A stretch of DNA of 20,324 nucleotides from Porphyromonadaceae bacterium UBA7042 (GTDB lineage: Bacteria > Bacteroidota > Bacteroidia > Bacteroidales > Muribaculaceae), in contig DLAR01000105.1 in assembly GCA_002494015.1 (NCBI GenBank), forward strand, positions 1-20,324, written 5' to 3'. Both the position numbers and the translations under genes were made by a program. The notes below the pieces were generated by a model, which made no database searches, was not told the DNA's origin, and saw nothing but the letters and a program-made list of their open reading frames with translations. Each line of letters opens with the position of its first letter. Position 1 is the stretch's first letter. Shown here in pieces: positions 1-6,607 of the stretch.

Positions 1-156
1 TAAAGGCGCGGTTGCATGTGGCTAGCGTTGACACGCGGCTATGCCGCTGACGATAGACAGCGGCGTTAAGTTAGTGACATTGCGATTTATCGCCCCCTAC
101 AATTCGTATGCACTATTGGGTCACGGCGCGACGCTACTACATAAAGGCCGCTTTTT
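1..156. other. Non-coding region downstream of thiH
   Basis: No convincing gene is seen here. Two weak stems are visible: GCCGCT at 43-48 with AGCGGC at 59-64, and GCTTTT at 150-155 with AAAAGC at 163-168. The second overlaps the last codons of thiH. Neither is followed by a clear U-tract on the minus strand, so a terminator for the thiamine operon is possible but not shown. Confidence 0.4.
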
Positions 157-1266
157 TCAATCAAAAGCGCGGTCCCAGTCTTTCCAGACCGGCTCATAGC
201 CGAGCGAGGCGATTTCGGCAGCGACTTCGAGGGGTGTGCGGTCGTCGGAGACTTCAAACTGCTCCAGCGCCTCGGGAGTCGAGACATACCCGCCCGGCTC
301 GGTCTTGCTGCCGGCACTCATAGAGGTCACGCCGAGGCGCATCATATTGGCTCGGAACGACGGTCTTTCACGGGTCGAATAGGAAATGTCGACATCGTGG
401 TCAAAGATGCGGAACGCGAATGTAAGCTGCGCCAGTTCGCGGTCGCTCATGACCACGCTCGGCTGATAGCCACCCTCGGCGGGACACATGCGCGGGAAAT
501 TGATACTATACTTTGTTTTCCAATAGTTGCGGCGCAGATAGCGCAGATGACGCGCCATCATTGTCACGTCGGTGCGCCAGTCTTCAAGGCCGATAAGGAC
601 ACCCATGCCGATTTTGTGCAACCCGGCCTGCCCCATGCGGTCAAAACCGTTGACACGCCACTCAAATATCGACTTCATGCCGCGCGGATGATAATTGCGG
701 TAGTTTTTCTCGTTATAGGTCTCCTGAAAACACACCACGCCGTTGAGGCCGCTTTCGGTCAGGCGCCTGTAGCTTTCGGCCTTCATCGGCATTACCTCTA
801 TCGTGAGGTTGGCAAAATAGGGACGCGCGACATGCAGCACCTTTTCAAGATAGTCGACACCGTTGAGCGTCGGGAACTCGCCCGACACGATGAGGAGGTT
901 TTCAAACGGCCCGAGGCGGCGTATCGCCTCACACTCGGCCTTGACCTGTTCCATCGTCAGCGTCACGCGCTGCAACGGGTTGTCGTGGTTGAACCCGCAG
1001 TAGACACAGTGGTTGGTGCAGGCATTGGAGACATACATGGGGATGTACATCGAGATTGTTTTGCCGAAACGCTCAAGAGTGTATTTGCGCGACAGTTGAG
1101 CCATCTGCTCCAGATAGGGGGCGGCGGCAGGGGAAATCAGAGCCATGAAATCGTCGATGTCAAGATGCTCCTTGCTCAAAGCAATCTCGACATCACGCGA
1201 TGTCTTGGCCATTACCTGCCTCGTCGTCTCGTCCCAGTCATATTTTTTAAGTTCGTCACTAAACAT
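157..1266 (-). CDS. thiH: ThiH, 2-iminoacetate synthase (tyrosine lyase, radical SAM)
   Basis: This 369-residue protein is a normal-length ThiH. The family cleaves tyrosine with a 5'-deoxyadenosyl radical to give dehydroglycine (2-iminoacetate) and p-cresol, and passes dehydroglycine to ThiG for thiazole formation in the cytoplasm. The radical-SAM cluster motif CTNHCVYC is visible with cysteines at about 83, 87 and 90 (CxxxCxxC spacing), following an N-terminal extension of about 75 residues as is usual for ThiH. It starts with ATG and ends with TGA. It is the last gene of the operon, 112 bp after thiC, a longer gap than anywhere else in the cluster and filled by a hairpin of 7-bp repeats. 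Presence of the oxygen-sensitive ThiH rather than the glycine oxidase ThiO fits an anaerobe. Identification is firm. Confidence 0.97.
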   Translation of the reverse strand: MFSDELKKYDWDETTRQVMAKTSRDVEIALSKEHLDIDDFMALISPAAAPYLEQMAQLSRKYTLERFGKTISMYIPMYVSNACTNHCVYCGFNHDNPLQRVTLTMEQVKAECEAIRRLGPFENLLIVSGEFPTLNGVDYLEKVLHVARPYFANLTIEVMPMKAESYRRLTESGLNGVVCFQETYNEKNYRNYHPRGMKSIFEWRVNGFDRMGQAGLHKIGMGVLIGLEDWRTDVTMMARHLRYLRRNYWKTKYSINFPRMCPAEGGYQPSVVMSDRELAQLTFAFRIFDHDVDISYSTRERPSFRANMMRLGVTSMSAGSKTEPGGYVSTPEALEQFEVSDDRTPLEVAAEIASLGYEPVWKDWDRAFD

Positions 1267-1286
1267 AAGCTGATTTTTTATCAGAG

Positions 1287-1375
1287 GAAGTGAAATATGA
1301 AAAGTGAAGATAAATGATGCGGATGAAACAATCTATTATCTTCACCCTTCACTTTTCACCTTTCACCCTTCACCA
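1287..1375. repeat. 7-bp repeat palindrome between thiC and thiH
   Basis: Five units of period 7 (TTCACCC, TTCACTT, TTCACCT, TTCACCC, TTCACCA) occupy 1341-1375. Opposite-sense units of the same period lie at about 1289-1310. The arms pair: GAAAAGTGAAG at 1299-1309 is the exact complement of CTTCACTTTTC at 1347-1357, and TGAAA at 1291-1295 can pair with TTTCA at 1361-1365. In the operon transcript this forms a hairpin just after thiC. It could protect the thiC 3' end, attenuate thiH, or be a parasitic repeat; the sequence does not decide between these. Confidence 0.7.
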
Positions 1376-1378
1376 AAA

Positions 1379-3082
1379 TTACTTCGCGCAGTCGTCGACG
1401 AGCGCCTGCGAGATACGCATTGCACAGAAATTGGGGCCACACATCGTGCAGAAATGGTCGTCGTCTTTGTGGCTCTCGACGTAGTACTGACGCGCTCGGG
1501 CCGGGTCGAGCGAGAGATTGAACTGGTCTTTCCACCGGAACTCAAAGCGCGCGCGGCTCATGGCATCGTCACGCACCTGCGCGCCGGGATACCCCTTGGC
1601 CAAATCGGCGGCGTGGGCGGCAATCTTATAAGTGATTACACCGTTGCGCACATCTTCAAGATTGGGAAGCGCAAGGTGCTCTTTGGGGGTTACATAGCAA
1701 ATCATGGCCGTGCCCATCCAAGCAATCTGAGCCGCACCGATGGCCGACGTGATGTGATCATAGCCGGGAGCGATGTCGGTAGTCAGCGGACCGAGGGTGT
1801 AGAACGGTGCTTCGTGGCACTTGTCGAGCTGGCGTTCCATGTTCTCGGCGATCTTGTTCATGGGAACATGGCCGGGTCCCTCGATGAGAACCTGCACGTT
1901 GTGTTTCCACGCGATTTCGGTCAGTTCGCCGAGCACGTCGAGTTCGAGGAACTGCGAGCGGTCGTTGGCATCATGTATCGAGCCGGGACGCAGGCCGTCG
2001 CCGAGCGACACGGCGACATCATAGCGGGCAAGGATTTCGCAGATTTCGTCAAAATGGGTGTACAGGAAGTTTTCGCTGTCATGGATTACCGCCCAGCGTG
2101 TCATGATGGAGCCGCCACGCGACACGATGCCGGTCAGTCGTTCCTGAACCATGTCGGCATGAGCGCGGAGCGCGCCGGCATGGATGGTAAAGTAGTCGAC
2201 ACCCTGCTCGGCCTGCTCGATGAGCGTGTCGCGGTAGATTTCCCACGTCAGGTCCTCGACCTTCCCATTGACTTTTTCAAGAGCCTGATAAACCGGCACT
2301 GTTCCTACGGGAACCGGGCAGTTGCGAATAATCCACTCGCGTGTCTCATGAATATTGTCGCCTGTCGAGAGGTCCATCAGTGTGTCACCTCCCCAGTAGC
2401 AGCTCCACACGGCTTTGCTGACCTCCTCCTCGATTCCCGACGAGAGGGCCGAATTGCCGATGTTGGTGTTGAGCTTGACGAGGAAGTTGCGGCCGATAAT
2501 CATGGGTTCGGCTTCGGGATGGTTTACGTTGGCGGGCAGCACGGCGCGACCTGCGGCAATCTCCTGACGCACAAACTCGGGGGTTATGTGGGTCTTGATT
2601 CCGAGAGCTTCGGCATTGCTGTTCTCGCGGATGGCGACATATTCCATCTCGGGGGTGATGACACCCTGACGGGCAAGTGCCATCTGGGTAATCTCGCGCC
2701 CCTCGACAGCTCGGCGCGGCGCGTAGCGGCGGGCGAAACGGATTGAGTCGAGCGACTTGTCAGCCTCGCGCATACGTCCGTATTCCGACGTGATTTCGGG
2801 CAGCTGCTCAAGGTCGTCGCGGCGCGAAATCCACGTTTCACGAAGACGGGGAAGACCCTCGTTGATGTCGACATTTACGGCAGGGTCGGTATACACACCG
2901 CTCGTGTCATAAACATAGACAGGAGCATTCTGACGCACAAGACGCTCGTCATTTACGATTTTAACAGTCGGTGTAAGGTTGATTCGGCGCATAGCCACGC
3001 GCACGTCGGGGTGCAGTGTTCCGTCAACATATACTTTCTCGGAACCGGGATAGCTGTTAACGTCAATATTTTCAATTTTCAT
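1379..3082 (-). CDS. thiC: ThiC, phosphomethylpyrimidine synthase (HMP-P synthase)
   Basis: ThiC is a radical-SAM enzyme that rearranges aminoimidazole ribotide, an intermediate of purine synthesis, into hydroxymethylpyrimidine phosphate (HMP-P). The 567-residue protein is of normal bacterial length. The C-terminal cluster motif CTMCGPNFC (CxxCxxxxC, cysteines about 545, 548 and 553) is intact. Other family signatures are visible, such as VNHPEAEPMIIGRNFLVKLN and LIEGPGHVPMNKI. It starts at an ATG that gives the usual ThiC N-terminal domain. The gap to thiG is 27 bp, so the two are cotranscribed. ThiC is the committing pyrimidine step and is classically controlled by TPP riboswitches; here the riboswitch lies upstream of the whole operon. 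Identification is firm. Confidence 0.98.
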   Translation of the reverse strand: MKIENIDVNSYPGSEKVYVDGTLHPDVRVAMRRINLTPTVKIVNDERLVRQNAPVYVYDTSGVYTDPAVNVDINEGLPRLRETWISRRDDLEQLPEITSEYGRMREADKSLDSIRFARRYAPRRAVEGREITQMALARQGVITPEMEYVAIRENSNAEALGIKTHITPEFVRQEIAAGRAVLPANVNHPEAEPMIIGRNFLVKLNTNIGNSALSSGIEEEVSKAVWSCYWGGDTLMDLSTGDNIHETREWIIRNCPVPVGTVPVYQALEKVNGKVEDLTWEIYRDTLIEQAEQGVDYFTIHAGALRAHADMVQERLTGIVSRGGSIMTRWAVIHDSENFLYTHFDEICEILARYDVAVSLGDGLRPGSIHDANDRSQFLELDVLGELTEIAWKHNVQVLIEGPGHVPMNKIAENMERQLDKCHEAPFYTLGPLTTDIAPGYDHITSAIGAAQIAWMGTAMICYVTPKEHLALPNLEDVRNGVITYKIAAHAADLAKGYPGAQVRDDAMSRARFEFRWKDQFNLSLDPARARQYYVESHKDDDHFCTMCGPNFCAMRISQALVDDCAK

Positions 3083-3109
3083 CCTGAATAAGCGTTTTTA
3101 TCAATATTA

Positions 3110-3886
3110 TTATAAGTCAAGAAAAGCAGTGAGGGGACTTGTGGCGACAGCCGAGCGCGACACCGAGCCGAGACCGGCAAGATAACCCTTTCGGCCGGCC
3201 TCGACAGCGAGTTTGAACGCGACGGCCATCTCTACAGGGTTTCCGGCTACCGCAATCGCGGTGTTGACAAGCACGGCGTCGGCTCCCATCTCCATCGCGT
3301 CAGCGGCATGGGAGGGCGCACCGAGGCCGGCATCGATAACGACCGGCACACGGCTCTCGGCAATGATGATTTCGAGCAAGTCGCGGGTTTTCAAACCCTT
3401 ATTGGTACCGATGGGCGCGCCGAGAGGCATCACGGCTGCCGTACCGACTTCTTCGAGACGCTTGCACAGCACAGGGTCGGCCTGAATATAGGGCAACACA
3501 TGGAAACCGTCACGGGCGAGAACCTCGGTAGCCTTCAGCGTCTCGATGGGATCGGGAAGCAGATATTTGGGGTCGGGGTGAATTTCAAGCTTTATAAAAT
3601 CAGTGCCGAAACAGTCGCGGGCAAGACGGGCGGCGAGCACAGCCTCCTCGGCATTGCGCACCCCCGAGGTGTTGGGAAGGAACTGCACATGGTCTCGGTT
3701 GATGTGACGCAACATGTCATCTTCCTCCTCGTGGTCCATGTCTATGCGCTTCATGGCCACAGTAATCATTTCGGAACCGGAGGCAAGAATGGAATCCAGC
3801 ATCAATTGGTTGGACGAGAATTTTCCCGTGCCCACAAAGAGGCGCGATGTGAACTCGCGTCCGCCTATCGTCAGAATATCTTTCAT
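3110..3886 (-). CDS. thiG: ThiG, thiazole synthase
   Basis: ThiG is the (beta/alpha)8 barrel that condenses deoxyxylulose 5-phosphate, dehydroglycine from ThiH and sulfur from ThiS thiocarboxylate into the thiazole phosphate. The 258-residue length is normal. The Schiff-base lysine is visible as K99 in TDFIKLEIHPD. The family features GGREFTSRLFVGTGKF at the N-terminus, VVIDAGLGAPSHAADAMEMG, and the phosphate-binding DAVLVNTAIAVAGNP are all present. It sits between thiE (27 bp upstream) and thiC (27 bp downstream), in the order common in Bacteroidetes thiSEGCH clusters. Its partners ThiS and ThiH are in the same operon, which supports a working thiazole branch. Identification is firm. Confidence 0.98.
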   Translation of the reverse strand: MKDILTIGGREFTSRLFVGTGKFSSNQLMLDSILASGSEMITVAMKRIDMDHEEEDDMLRHINRDHVQFLPNTSGVRNAEEAVLAARLARDCFGTDFIKLEIHPDPKYLLPDPIETLKATEVLARDGFHVLPYIQADPVLCKRLEEVGTAAVMPLGAPIGTNKGLKTRDLLEIIIAESRVPVVIDAGLGAPSHAADAMEMGADAVLVNTAIAVAGNPVEMAVAFKLAVEAGRKGYLAGLGSVSRSAVATSPLTAFLDL

Positions 3887-3913
3887 TATTGTGTTAATTA
3901 ATTGTTTATTCGG

Positions 3914-4534
3914 TTATTTGACCCCGAGACGTGTCAGAATCCCGGATGTGTATGCGACCGGGTCCCCGGCATTGATAATCGACCCGCTCACAGCGAGGCC
4001 GTTTACCCCGGCATTCATCAGCGGCTCCACATCCTCAAGCGTTATGCCCCCAATCGCCACAATTGGAATGGTTATCCCCTCGCCGCGCACACGCGACACA
4101 ATCTCGCGATAGCCGTCAAGGCCGAGCACAGGCGAGAGTTTCGCCTTGGTGGTGGTATAGCGGAACGGCCCGAGGCCGACATAATCCACGTCAAGGTTGC
4201 GCACGGCAATGATGTCATCGGCGGTATTGGCTGTCACACCGATGATTGCATGTGCGCCCATGACATCCCGCGCCTGAGCCGGAGGCATGTCATTTTTACC
4301 GAGGTGCACGCCGTGGACACCCATTTCAATGGCGAGCTCGACGCGGTCGTCAAACACGAGGAAAGCCTCGGCTTCCTGACACATGGGTATTATTTCACGC
4401 GCTACTTCACGAAACTCCTCGTCGGTGGCATCTTTCATTCTGAGCTGAATCCAGCGGCATCCTCCTTCAAGGGCCATCTGAACCTCCTCGGGAATCGAGT
4501 ACTTGTCGCTCGGATGAGTAATAAACTGTAACAT
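3914..4534 (-). CDS. thiE: ThiE, thiamine-phosphate synthase
   Basis: ThiE joins HMP-PP from ThiD to the thiazole phosphate, releasing pyrophosphate and giving thiamine phosphate. From the ATG ending at 4534 the protein has 206 residues and begins MLQFITHPSDKY. The frame is open to an upstream TTG at 4552, but the ATG gives the expected N-terminus and leaves a 10-bp gap after the preceding gene, so it is preferred. Seen in order: GGCRWIQLRMKD (substrate-binding strand), DDRVELA, GVHLGKNDMP, YVGLGPFRYTTTK (anion-binding loop) and VAIGGIT followed by GLAVSGSI. It is more canonical than the adjacent TenI-like paralogue and is the likely synthase. Identification is firm; only the start is open. 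Confidence 0.95.
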   Translation of the reverse strand: MLQFITHPSDKYSIPEEVQMALEGGCRWIQLRMKDATDEEFREVAREIIPMCQEAEAFLVFDDRVELAIEMGVHGVHLGKNDMPPAQARDVMGAHAIIGVTANTADDIIAVRNLDVDYVGLGPFRYTTTKAKLSPVLGLDGYREIVSRVRGEGITIPIVAIGGITLEDVEPLMNAGVNGLAVSGSIINAGDPVAYTSGILTRLGVK

Positions 4535-4544
4535 ATAATCGTTG

Positions 4545-5114
4545 TTATTCAAATTCTTTCAATCGTGATATCATTTCTTCCTGCGAGGCTCCCCACGGGA
4601 TACTGCCGAGCACGGCATATCCGGCAAAACCTCTGTTGGCGACTTCCTTTATTCTCGCCGGAGTCACGCCGCCGAGGGCGATTATGTTGTCAACCTGCGC
4701 GATGCGTCCAAGTTCTTCGGGAGAGAACGCGGCGGTGTATCCCGTCTTTGAAACGCTGTCAAATATGGGACTAAGCGTGACATACGTCATCTTTGCAGCC
4801 ATCGACAGCGCTTCGTCAACCGAGTGGCACGACATGCTCAACGCGCCTCGATAAAGCAGAGGTGCGGCGGGGCATCGGTGATTAAGGTGCAGGCCGCCGA
4901 GATTATAGTCGTTGACGAGGTCAAAATGGCCGTGAAGCACGATGCGCCTGTGCAGCCTGAGCGGGACATCGTCGAGTATGCGGCGCACATCGGCAGCCGA
5001 CGCGCCGGGATGCCGCAGATGCACCCTGTCCCATCCGGCATCGAGAACCGTCGCTATATTCCGTGCCTCCGCGTGGTCAATGATGTCGGGAGGAGTTATT
5101 GCGATACGGATCAT
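4545..5114 (-). CDS. tenI: TenI-like protein (ThiE fold), probable thiazole tautomerase
   Basis: A 189-residue TIM-barrel protein of the ThiE/TenI family. TenI in Bacillus subtilis does not make thiamine phosphate; it aromatises the thiazole tautomer released by ThiG. The core motifs are recognisable but diverged: DRVHLRHPG where ThiE has the QLR strand, GGLHLNHRCP, YVTLSPIFDSVSKTGY, and ALGGVTPARI. The sequence SMSCHSVDEA has a histidine where TenI proteins carry their catalytic His, in a SxHS context. The ThiE loop GPxxxTxTK is replaced by SPIFDSVSKTG, as in TenI. The ATG overlaps the thiS stop in TGATG, which suggests translational coupling. A diverged second ThiE cannot be excluded, but TenI fits better because a canonical ThiE lies next to it. 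Confidence 0.8.
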   Translation of the reverse strand: MIRIAITPPDIIDHAEARNIATVLDAGWDRVHLRHPGASAADVRRILDDVPLRLHRRIVLHGHFDLVNDYNLGGLHLNHRCPAAPLLYRGALSMSCHSVDEALSMAAKMTYVTLSPIFDSVSKTGYTAAFSPEELGRIAQVDNIIALGGVTPARIKEVANRGFAGYAVLGSIPWGASQEEMISRLKEFE

Positions 5115-5314
5115 CAGCCGCCGTAAAATGCCTTGATGACCACGATAGAATCACCTTGATTCAGAACAGCCTCGCCACGTTTTAGCGCAGGCACGACCGT
5201 GCCGTTAACAGCGGTCGCGATTCCGTCGGGCGAAATTTCCATTGCCGCGAGGGCATCACTGACTGTCGACCCGTCAGGCAGATTGACAAGCCGGTCATTA
5301 ATCTTTACATCCAT
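5114..5314 (-). CDS. thiS: ThiS, sulfur carrier protein
   Basis: A 66-residue ubiquitin-fold protein ending in KAFYGG. The C-terminal Gly-Gly is where the family is adenylated and converted to a thiocarboxylate, which donates sulfur to ThiG. The family features VNGTVVP in the middle and GDSIVVIKAFYGG at the end are visible. Its first codons overlap the last 17 bp of thiD and its stop overlaps the next start by 1 base, so translation of the three is tightly coupled. The adenylating enzyme ThiF is not encoded in this window. Identification is firm from length, motif and context. Confidence 0.95.
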   Translation of the reverse strand: MDVKINDRLVNLPDGSTVSDALAAMEISPDGIATAVNGTVVPALKRGEAVLNQGDSIVVIKAFYGG

Positions 5315-6146
5315 AGTGTTTCGGATTATAGTTTTTTAAATGTCTCGGGTTGAAAAAGTGATTTACGGGACCATGTCCGCGGCCCACCGTCACAAAGGCC
5401 CCGGCCTGAAGGGCGCGGGTGATATAAAGTTTGGCACGTCTAACCGCATCCTCCAGTCCGCACCCGAGGGCGAGATAAGAGGCAATGGCCGATGACAGCG
5501 TGCAACCGGTACCGTGGGTGTTACGGGTTTCGACACAGTCGGCGGTCAGGGGCATCAGTTGGTCAGAGCCTTCCAGCGAGAGCCAGTCAGTCTTGACATC
5601 GGTGCGGTCACTGTCACCGCCCTTGAGCAGCACGTTGCGGCATCCCATTTCCCTGAAACGTCGTGCCTGCGCCACCGGTTCGCTTTCGCCGGTCAGGCGT
5701 ACCGCCTCCATGCGGTTGGGGGTAACAATCTCGGCCAAGGGGAGCAATTTTTCGACAATAACGTCAATAGCCCTGTCCTCAAGCAGCTGGGAACCCGAGG
5801 TCGAGACCATCACCGGGTCAACCACAAGGTTTCGGAGAGTGCCACGCTGCGACATTTCGGTCAGACAGTCAATAACCGCCCGTGAGACTTCGGCATCACA
5901 CAACATTCCGGTCTTTATGGCAAGAGGCGGAATGTCGGCCACGACCATTTCAATCTGATCGGTAACGATTTCAGGAAGTATAGGCTGAATCGAGCGCACT
6001 CCGGTAGTGTTCTGCGCAGTGATGGAGGTTATGGCCGACATGGCATAACAACCGATGGCCGACATCGTTTTGACATCGGCCTGAATACCCGCGCCTCCCG
6101 AAGAATCGGAACCGGCAATTGTCAACACAGGGAAATATTGTCGCAT
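5298..6146 (-). CDS. thiD: ThiD, hydroxymethylpyrimidine (phosphate) kinase
   Basis: ThiD phosphorylates HMP and then HMP-P to HMP-PP, the pyrimidine substrate of ThiE; it belongs to the ribokinase-like fold. From the ATG at 6146 the protein has 282 residues. An in-frame TTG two codons upstream (6152) is possible, but the ATG gives the natural MRQYFPVLTIAGSDSSGGAG start. Seen: the N-terminal substrate loop IAGSDSSGGAGIQADVKT, the internal VVDPVMVSTSG, and the C-terminal active-site NTHGTGCTLSSAIAS with its anion hole. It is the first gene after the TPP riboswitch, and its 3' end overlaps thiS by 17 bp. The C-terminal 20 or so residues (basic, NPRHLKNYNPKHY) are encoded partly in the overlap. 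Identification is firm. Confidence 0.96.
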   Translation of the reverse strand: MRQYFPVLTIAGSDSSGGAGIQADVKTMSAIGCYAMSAITSITAQNTTGVRSIQPILPEIVTDQIEMVVADIPPLAIKTGMLCDAEVSRAVIDCLTEMSQRGTLRNLVVDPVMVSTSGSQLLEDRAIDVIVEKLLPLAEIVTPNRMEAVRLTGESEPVAQARRFREMGCRNVLLKGGDSDRTDVKTDWLSLEGSDQLMPLTADCVETRNTHGTGCTLSSAIASYLALGCGLEDAVRRAKLYITRALQAGAFVTVGRGHGPVNHFFNPRHLKNYNPKHYGCKD

Positions 6147-6205
6147 AATCAAATAACTCTTACATATAACGCGACAAAAGGGGAAAAGCGAAATGCTAAA
6201 GTGGG

Positions 6206-6299
6206 CAGCAACAATCCCTTCGGCGGTACTAACCGCATCAGGTTCAGAGGGTATAAATCTCAGCGCAAGCCATCAGGCATCCGCACCCCTTTGTCGCCA
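6206..6299 (-). promoter_or_regulatory. TPP riboswitch (THI element) controlling the thiamine operon
   Basis: Read on the minus strand, the conserved THI-box pieces appear in order: GGGGTGC, GCTGAGAT, ACCC followed by TCTGAACCTGAT, and GAAGGGA. A P1 stem is supported: GCGACAA near the 5' end (complement of 6291-6297) pairs with UUGUUGC at the 3' end (complement of 6208-6214). The same 5' strand can instead pair with CCCCTTTTGTCGC (complement of 6171-6183), 25 nt before the thiD ATG, suggesting an expression platform with mutually exclusive helices. TPP binding should lower expression of the whole operon by the known family behaviour. Whether it works on translation of thiD or on transcription is not clear, since no strong terminator is seen before thiD. 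Confidence 0.93.
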
Positions 6300-6330
6300 C
6301 AAATATACGACTTTTATTTTACAGCGCAAA
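6300..6330 (-). promoter_or_regulatory. Bacteroidetes-type promoter of the thiamine operon
   Basis: On the minus strand a -33 element TTTG (complement of 6327-6330) is followed after 19 nt by TATATTTG (complement of 6300-6307), an exact match to the Bacteroidetes sigma-ABfr consensus TAnnTTTG. Transcription would begin close to 6293-6295, that is at the first bases of the riboswitch P1 stem. The placement supports both calls. Confidence 0.8.
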
Positions 6331-6449
6331 AAAATATTTTCACAGCCCACATCAGTCAGTTGGCATGGACATTGCGTGGATGATAAAGCCATCCGCGATA
6401 TTTGCTCCCCATGCTGCGCACAACACTGTGCCAGTAGGAACCTCAACCG

Positions 6450-6473
6450 AAACCCCGACAGTAGTCGGGGTTT
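6450..6473. terminator. Perfect 10-bp hairpin, probable terminator
   Basis: AAACCCCGAC (6450-6459) and GTCGGGGTTT (6464-6473) form a perfect 10-bp stem with a 4-nt loop. On the plus strand it is followed by GTTGT and on the minus strand by CGGTTG, so the U-rich tail comes mainly from the stem itself. It could end transcription in either direction and would insulate the integrase region from the thiamine promoter. A role as part of the attachment region is also possible. Confidence 0.55.
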
Positions 6474-6535
6474 GTTGTAAATAACCGATTATCAGCGGAT
6501 TACACACGCCCCGTCGGTAGTCAATTTTTAATCAA

Positions 6536-6603
6536 ATGTCGGCACACCCGTAGGCACAGTATCAGGTACTTACGGAAAATGTCGGCTCAAAAGTTGGCAC
6601 ACC
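6536..6603 (+). repeat. Imperfect direct repeats upstream of the integrase (candidate arm sites)
   Basis: Two similar 24-25-bp segments lie at 6536-6559 and 6579-6603. Both begin ATGTCGGC and contain a GGCACA core near the end (TAGGCACAG and TTGGCACACC); the first also contains GGCACACC. They sit 5 to 72 bp before the integrase start. Integrases of this family bind repeated arm-type sites beside the crossover site, so this is a reasonable candidate for part of the attachment region. No tRNA gene is present to mark the target. Confidence 0.35.
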
Positions 6604-6607
6604 ACAA

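Noticed and set aside
397..1293. A 298-codon plus-strand open frame opposite thiH
   Set aside because: It is the antisense shadow of a clear thiH with intact motifs; the peptide has no recognisable domain.
1304..2746. A 480-codon plus-strand open frame opposite thiC
   Set aside because: It lies against the conserved thiC gene and is explained by low stop frequency on the opposite strand of a G+C-rich gene.
5298..6152. TTG at 6152 as the thiD start
   Set aside because: The ATG two codons later gives the normal ThiD N-terminus, so the TTG is not needed.
6331..6607. tRNA gene as integration target
   Set aside because: No cloverleaf-compatible sequence or T-loop/acceptor pattern was found; the 6450-6473 hairpin is too simple.
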